Below are positions 42,301 to 50,200 of a stretch of 64,000 nucleotides of DNA, piece after piece (position 1 is the stretch's first letter; every line of letters begins with the position of its first letter). The stretch is taken from assembly GCA_004026145.2 (NCBI GenBank), contig CP034985.2, forward strand, positions 5,107,481 through 5,171,480. The letters are read 5' to 3'. A model generated the notes under the pieces. The model made no database searches, was not told the origin of the DNA, and was given only the letters and a program-made list of their open reading frames with translations. Source of the stretch: Takifugu bimaculatus. Lineage: Eukaryota > Chordata > Actinopteri > Tetraodontiformes > Tetraodontidae. The translations under genes and the position numbers were made by a program.

Positions 42301-44189
42301 GAGGCAGCAACCTGAGGGATGTGACGGCTGTCTGATTAAGAGCGTTTTCCTCAGTGGTCGGAGGGTACGGCGAGGGGCTCTGGTGCAGAGAGGACGCTGG
42401 CGGGGACAGGAAACTGAACGGGATGTAGCTGACAGTGTCATCTCCCAAAGGATGTTGGGAGGTTTTTTTCTTTCATAGTGGTTTCAAATGTGGAGAAGAA
42501 GAAGAGTTTAATGTAAAAGACTGGAGTTTTGCATCCTCTACATCACCCTCAGTTAACTTCACCACAGAGTGGATTTTCTTAACTGCAGGTAATCAAGAGT
42601 GAAAACACCAGAGAGTATCTGCCAAAAATGGTGTGAGCTTTTGAAAGATTTCCACAGACCAAAGGATTTCCTCTCTTTTTTACATTCTTCATGCATTTCC
42701 GACACTCCTTCCTTCCTTCAGTTTCAATGTCCCATATTCTAAAAGAAAACATCTGGCCCAGAAATCACAAAAAAAAACCTATGAATATGATCAACCTCAT
42801 TTTAACTGCCTCACAGAAGCTTTTGCATATTAACTAAACATTTTAACCCTGCCCTCATGGTGATTTTGTTGCAAAAGCCAGAATTCTTTCTCACACTCTT
42901 CAGTGTCCTTTGCCAAACTCAATCTCATTAGCAGCACTGACAGAAAGTCAATGGGGATTATAAACCAGGGAGGTGCAGAATACCCACATTTATTTAACAC
43001 AAGCCCCTTGCACTGGCACCTGTATTAGAACATTTGGAACCAGGAGGTTTATTCTGGAGGGGAAACAAAAGATAGGATGCTTCATGTGGTAGCAGTGTGC
43101 AGTGTCAGGGGAAAAAAGGGGGTTGCTGCAGAGGAAAGACAGGATCAGAGCGTTAACAGTAAAGTCAACATTACACAACAGCACTGATTACATGAGATGG
43201 CGTCGGGCCGCATCATCACCTCCTATATAGGCATTTCAAAAGCCAAAGATATCAAATTTTAAAACTACAAGCGTTCTTTTGCATTTCTTATGTGACATGC
43301 ATCGTAATCTGACCCGCCCAGCCCCCAAATTATGCTCCTCTTGCAGCACATTAGAAAAGCTGTGGAAAAATGGTGACGATAAGACATAAAGAACGGGCCA
43401 TGAGGGAATACACAGTTTGGAAAACTGACACTGTGTCGGCTACAGTGATCTCACAGTTTAATTTGTATACGGAAGTGTGTGTGCTGAAAGTGTCATCGTG
43501 TTTCACGCTGTCTGGGACACACAATGAGCTTGTGTTTGAGGCCGGGTGACAGGGAGGAGATGAACATGAGCTGAGAAGCTAAACCGGAAAGACAGCACCA
43601 CACGTGGACTGTAGAATTCAACTTATTATTAAACATTATTCAGATTAACAAAAGAAGGCAGTCAAGTTCTTACATTAAAAGTGCATTATTCGTGCTGCTG
43701 TAGCGAGCCTGGACAGAATGATTGAGCGGGGCAAAAGCAATTTCTCATGATAAATGTTCAAAAAAAAAGCTTTTCCCAGTACACTGGGGCACTCAAAGTT
43801 CCACTCCCATACGTCGCCAGAGAACTGGGAAATTGTTGGGGTTTAACCCAAACCACAGTCCCATGTGCTGCTTCAAATAAGACCCTGACTTGTGTCTGTC
43901 TTGGGACGAAACAAAGAGATGAAGAACAGAACTGCCGAAACCTCATCTATTACCCCCGCCGCCCCCTCCCGTCTGGAACCGCATCCCCTCCCATCTTGTC
44001 TCAATCCCACAACCACATTAAAGGCCCACTGGGTAGGTTCCCATTTGTGAAAGACAAGGAGGGTCTGTGTGTGTATGATGACTTAGCTAGTTAAGAGGTT
44101 TCCCTGTGACCTAGTGCCCCCATCCCTAAGAAGTTGTGCACAGCTGTATTCCTAGAGAACCTTTTCTCTAATGGGCAGGCGCACACAAA

Positions 44190-44232
<43 letters not shown>

Positions 44233-47200
44233 GCTTTTCTACCCAATTAGGATTGCCTAGTTATCCTGTTAGATGACCTTTAACATTTCCCTTACCTCAG
44301 TCACTTTTGTTCTTCTGTACCTATTTTTTCAGTTGTGATATTGTTGCATCCCTCTATAAACAATGTTTATTACTTCATGCCACAATTACTGATGCAAGAT
44401 TGAAGTCATTCAACTAATTGTTAAAACATTTGGTATTTACTCCCCTCAAAAAATAAATCACAGTTGGCATCCAAATTACAGGATTTCATGTGATGCATAT
44501 CCAAAGTTTTTACTAGTGGCTTGGATTTAACATGATTACAGAAATGATTATGTATATGTTGATTTATTTAGAGAAAACACATGAAAAATCGCTTAGTCCC
44601 CATTTCCCATGCACAAAATTAATTTCTTAGCATTGTTTAAAGTCAGTCTTGGGTGCCAGTAGGACTAACTGCATAAAGAGGCCATTGGACATTTTTTACT
44701 GATAATAAAGGTAAAATTATTACTGGTCATTTGTTTACATACCATTATGGCTGTCATATTTAACCTAATTATTAATTAGTAATTAGCAATAAGTCTAGCT
44801 TCGCATCTGTGGCTGCAAAACATGATGGGATACTATTGCTTGATCAGTTGTACATTTTTCACAGTGCATTATGGGTAGTAATAATGCACCATAATGTACA
44901 GTGATCCCCACTTGTGCTTCTTTACACCTTTGTTTGTAGCTTCATACAACATTCAAACAGACAAAAAAGCCTCAGTCATCACTAATTTTCTCCTCAAGTT
45001 TCCATAAACACGTGTTATACTTTCTATATGAGAATTAGGTGAGTCGAAAGCTGAGAAAAAAAAGAAAGTGAAAGCATGGAAAAGGGGATACTATTAAGGA
45101 CAAAATGGTGCAAACACACCAGACTTATTCATAAATGTTTGATAAAAGAGAATGACTGATGGATTTCTTTTTTTTGGCTTGTGGCCCTAGGGGATCTGAC
45201 ATTTCCATGCAGGCCACTCATCATTGGCTCAGTCTTGGCAAAACAAAGGCCTTCATTCTCATCAGCACAAGTTCAGGGCATGAGGAGCCCAGAGGACCTC
45301 CACTCCCCGTGGCCAAGAGCCCTTATAGCCCTTATTAGCCTGCATTTCCCATCTAATTCCAGCATCTTTGAGCCTTCAAAAACAAGGTTTTCCAAAAGTC
45401 CCAGGAGGATGGAGTGAAGTGGAGGTGAGTCTCAGACAGAGGGGGAGACAAATCCCGCCGAGTGTTTACAGTTGTTGCAGATGGTAGGGGCAAGTTGTAG
45501 GGGGGCTGAGGTCTTTGTGTGGTGTCACCATGTTAGCTGCTGTGGCTTCATGGAATTAACAAACAAATAAAATCTTTGACTGTTCTTGTCAAATTATGGA
45601 CATTATCCCTCACTCACTCACTTTCTACCGCTTGTTCCTCCACTGAGGGTCACGGGGGGACTGGAGCCTATCCCAGCACAATGGGCGGAGGCAGGGTACA
45701 CCCTGGACTGGACGCCAGTCAATCGCAGGGCTAACACATATAGACAAACCATTTCCAATTAGCCTAATCCCCAATCATGCATGTCTTTGGACTGTGGGAG
45801 GAAGCCGGAGCACCCGGAGAGAAACCACGCAGGCACAGGGAGAACATGCAAACTCCACACAGAAAGTCCCCAGCCCAACTGGGGATCGAACCCGGGGCCT
45901 TCTTGCTGTGAGGCAAAAGTGCTAACCACCACACCACCGTGCCGCCCTCTAATGGGATTATCCCATTACATTATCCCATTAGGTATAATTGTTTTGTACT
46001 GAGTTAAAGCATAATTATCCCACCCTATTTTTTATTTACCGTATTAATATTCTGTGTGTACCCACTGGCTTTATGTACAGAAGGTTACTTTATGGGTGAC
46101 GGCATAATGGCTGTTTACATAATGGCTGTATCACAGCTTGAACAAGGTCTTTGCAGTTCAGACGATAAATGGGCCGTTGCTGCTCACATACAGCCGATTC
46201 TGAAGAGACAAGGTGTTGTGACTGTCAACAGCAACCTGCATCCTCGCCAGAGAAGGGTTGTTTTCAAATACACACAGATCCACGCAAGGATTACCTGAAA
46301 TTCTCCTCGAGATGACTGGTACAAATGAACCCAACCCAGATTCACTCAAGAACAGACCTAAAGCCACAAACCACATAAAGATATAAGCAAAGACAGAAGG
46401 ACCAGTGTTTATTAACAATAAAGGAAATAAGATCCGGTAAATGGGTTTAAATGAGAAAAATTACAGGATGTTTACCTGCATATACATACACACAATAAAA
46501 ATTCCCACGTATGGCCCTGAAAGAAAAGCCCAACTCAGGTTGCAAACAAGAAAATAACTGAGACGGGAGTAAAGCAGTGCAACTTGTTAGACTTCCTGTG
46601 GAAACGATGCCATTTTAAATATTCAGTTTCAAATGTACACAAATCTTAAACACAAGCAGTTGTCCTGCTCTCAGGTATGAAACTAATCCCTCTCAAATCA
46701 CAGTGGCTCCGAGAAGGATGAAACTTTCCCGTAGTTTCAGGCTGGATGAAATCACTGTTACACAATACAGCACCACAGGCTTCCATATCCTACAGCCAGG
46801 GCTGATGTTCTCAGATCCTGGGCGAGGAGTGCCCGACACACCATAAAGCCCATTCATCTTGTTCACCCCAAAGCCTTATGGAGAAAAGAAAGAAAGAAAA
46901 TAAACCGGAGCTGGAAAACACACCTGACCAAACAGATATCGCTGCCATAGCTTTCTACAGCCGCTCATCACGTGCATGAAGGAGGAGATGGTCAACATCG
47001 TAGCTAAATAAACACACACAAAACAAGCTGGCATTAGCCTTCAGGGCAGATGTGCACGTCTGTGAAGGGCCAAATCCCCAGCACTTTCACCTGCCAAACA
47101 TTTCATGACTGAAAGACCTTTGTTTGGACTCATTTAGGGTGGCCAAGAAAAGGTCAGATGTGAACATTCTCCAGTTGCCCCCTCCATTAGTGAGCGGTGC

Positions 47201-50200
47201 TTTTCAGACTGAAGCCCAGCTTAAAGAGATTAACCATTATGTGGCTGTAAAAAAAAACCCAACATATTCCTCATAATCGCCATCAATGCTTCTAAACCCC
47301 CCACTGAGTGGTCCTTCCTGAGCATGTGACTCTGGGCAAAGCTAAAGAAAAATAACTTTGCACAGCGCATTTAAAGACAATGTACTGAACTGAACTTGGT
47401 GGAGAGTAAAAGGAGAGGGGGGGTGCATGACTTGGGCTGCAGGGTAGGAAGAAGCACTTGACTACAACGACAAACATAAGAGACGAGCAAAAGAAAAACA
47501 ATCATTTAGATTTAGTCACATGAAGTCTTGCCAACCACTGCATGGAGATGAGCAGACGCAGGGGTTTTCAATTCTGTCCATAGACCGGAGGCAACATCTC
47601 TTTAATCAATAAACAAAGGTTCTGAAGCACGAGTCCAATCAAATAAATTATAACAGGAGGATATTTTGTATGTCTGATGTTTACAATCACACAGCATGAC
47701 TAAAACAACCGACAACCAAAGACACAAGCTGTATTGTGCGAGTGCACTGCGGTCCATATAGAGCATATATGATAGCACATCACCATGCTGTCAATAGATG
47801 CGTGGACCGTTAGAACACAATTGAGGACCGCTCATTAGCATCCTTTCTGGTAACCGCTCTATGTGGCAGCCATGCTGAACACTGTACACCTGCTACATTT
47901 GGCAACCATAGTTGGAATATGAACAAATACAACATGTTTTGTGTAGCTATGTAATCCGGGAGCGCACAACCGCATCAAAATTAGACTGAGCCAGCAGTAC
48001 TGCACAAAATAAATAAATAAATAGATTCAGAGGTTTCATTCTTGACATTTGGGCTCCATGTTCAGCAGTATTGTAGATTCTTTATAACTCAATTGCATTT
48101 AAGCAGCACAGAGTGACAGACGTAGAAAGAAATCCCCATTAGTTGTACATAAGTGTCACACAGCTAGTGTGGTGTGTGCTTGTGCACATGTGTGTTTAGT
48201 CCTGGAGTGCAGTAAAGAAAAAAGGCAGATGAAGCATAACAATAGCCTTTACAGCCTGTAAGATGAGATTCCACCTGCTGTAGAATGTCATTATGTGCTA
48301 CGTGGATGCGTGCTTGCTTGTCACACCACATGCCATGGCCATGACTGCCTGACTAAAACAATAAACAGGTTCTGATTCAAAACTTACATTTGCCACAATA
48401 AAAGTGGATCAACACCTAGCACAGCTGTTATTAAATCAATACATTAAACACATGCCCATAGGTCTGCATGCATCCACCATCTAATTAAGTTGCAGCGTCC
48501 ATTCATGCAAATCTATGGCATATATATGAAAATATATAAATGTAGCACTTAATCAAGCACAACAAAAAAGTGCATTAACCATGTTTTGCAAAACAGGTGG
48601 GTGTGTGTTCAAGGAGCAGCAAATCTCAAAGCTGCATAGATTATCCAAAATTAAAAGGGCAGGCTGGAAAAAGGAATAAAAGGACATCCAGACTAAACAA
48701 AGAGCAGGCGAAAGATGAGAGCAGGGCTCTGTCTCTCTGTTGTCGGAGTGTGGCACTGGGAGCATCAGGGCAGCCATCAAAGAGCAGAGGAGGACGGACA
48801 GATCACACAGAGGAAAGGTCTGGTGGTCGTATGGAACAACAGGAAGACAGACAGGGACAGAACGGCAGGACAGGGAGTCAAGGAGAGGAAGAGACTTGGA
48901 AACACAGGAAAAAGGGAGGGAAAGCAAAGGTCAAAAGGGAGAGTGGCTGACAATAGAACACACTGAAACACGCCACATCTGTGCACACATTTAAACACTG
49001 AAAATGACACTAAAAAAACCTGTCAAACTGTTCTGTTGAATCCTTAATCATCTTTTAATTTGTTAAAAGTTCCTGTTTTTAATTGGTCTGCTTAATTCCC
49101 AGAAAAACGTCAAAAAGCTCAAAACATCAAAGAGAGGATGATTGATTAGTGATCATTAAAGACACTCAATCGTCCCTTTAGGTGGGCGAGTAGTGTGGGT
49201 GTGATGGACTGGTGACCCGTCCAGTACGTCTCCCTGCCTCTCACACAGTGACAGCTGGGACTTCAGCACACCCGTGACCCCATTTATACGAGTTGTAATT
49301 AACAGAAAATGAGAGGAAACAAGATTAAATTCATGGTCATACTACATTGTGTTTCCATGATCAATGCCCTTTCTTCAGAGCAGCAGTGAGCAGGAACAGT
49401 TGGGGTTGAAACATAACATGTTGTGACCAACTGGTGCACGGTGGTAACACCGGCAGGCTGCTGAGGGTAGGGCACACGTGCACAAAGGCAAACAGAAAAG
49501 AGCTTGAAAAACATCACTTGTATTCATTAGTCACTGCTCCTCCGTGCACCTTATGCAGCCACTCCCTCGCTCTTCTCTACCTTTACTGTGTGTACAGATA
49601 CGAGAGTTCGTGCATACACTGTCAAATCTACCGTCACTTGTCCTTGTTAGTATTCACTCACTCCCCTACATTCAGAGGGTGATTGTACTGGTCAGTTCCC
49701 ACAGGATCCATTCCGGTCTGGCCTGGTCCAAGAGGTCGACCCAGTCCCATAGGCAACAAAAGAGACTTGGAAGGAAAAACTTGAGAGAAAACAGAGAGTA
49801 AGAGTGGGAAAGGGCTGCCATATTCCAGGGATAGGATCACGACTGCTACAGAACCAGACAGGACTATGATTGTGTGAACATGTGTGTCTGTCTAGCACAA
49901 CTACGCAGGTCACATGATAGGGGCACAGCTTCAACAAAATCCAAGCTGCAGTTTCCTCCTGTTGTGTTCCACGGGATGTGGTCGTCTGTTTTCATTATGA
50001 ACTGAAACCTCCATCAACAAACAAGACAAGTATGGCCCACTAACACACGTAGGTCCTTGAGATGCCTTTGACATACCAGCGTGCTAAACACGATAGCATG
50101 CTACAGATGAAGGCTCACTGGCAAGAACATGTGTCTTTCTATAAATAAGCGAGCGATGTTGGAATGCTCGCACAGAAGTTTGCGTCCATGAAAGAAAGAT

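Noticed and set aside
45880..45947. Possible tRNA gene (B box GGTTCGATCCC)
   Set aside because: The head does not fold as a full tRNA and continues into a known SINE body.
48553..48994. Frames of 117-124 codons on both strands
   Set aside because: A purine-rich tract keeps stop codons rare on both strands; charged low-complexity product without motif.
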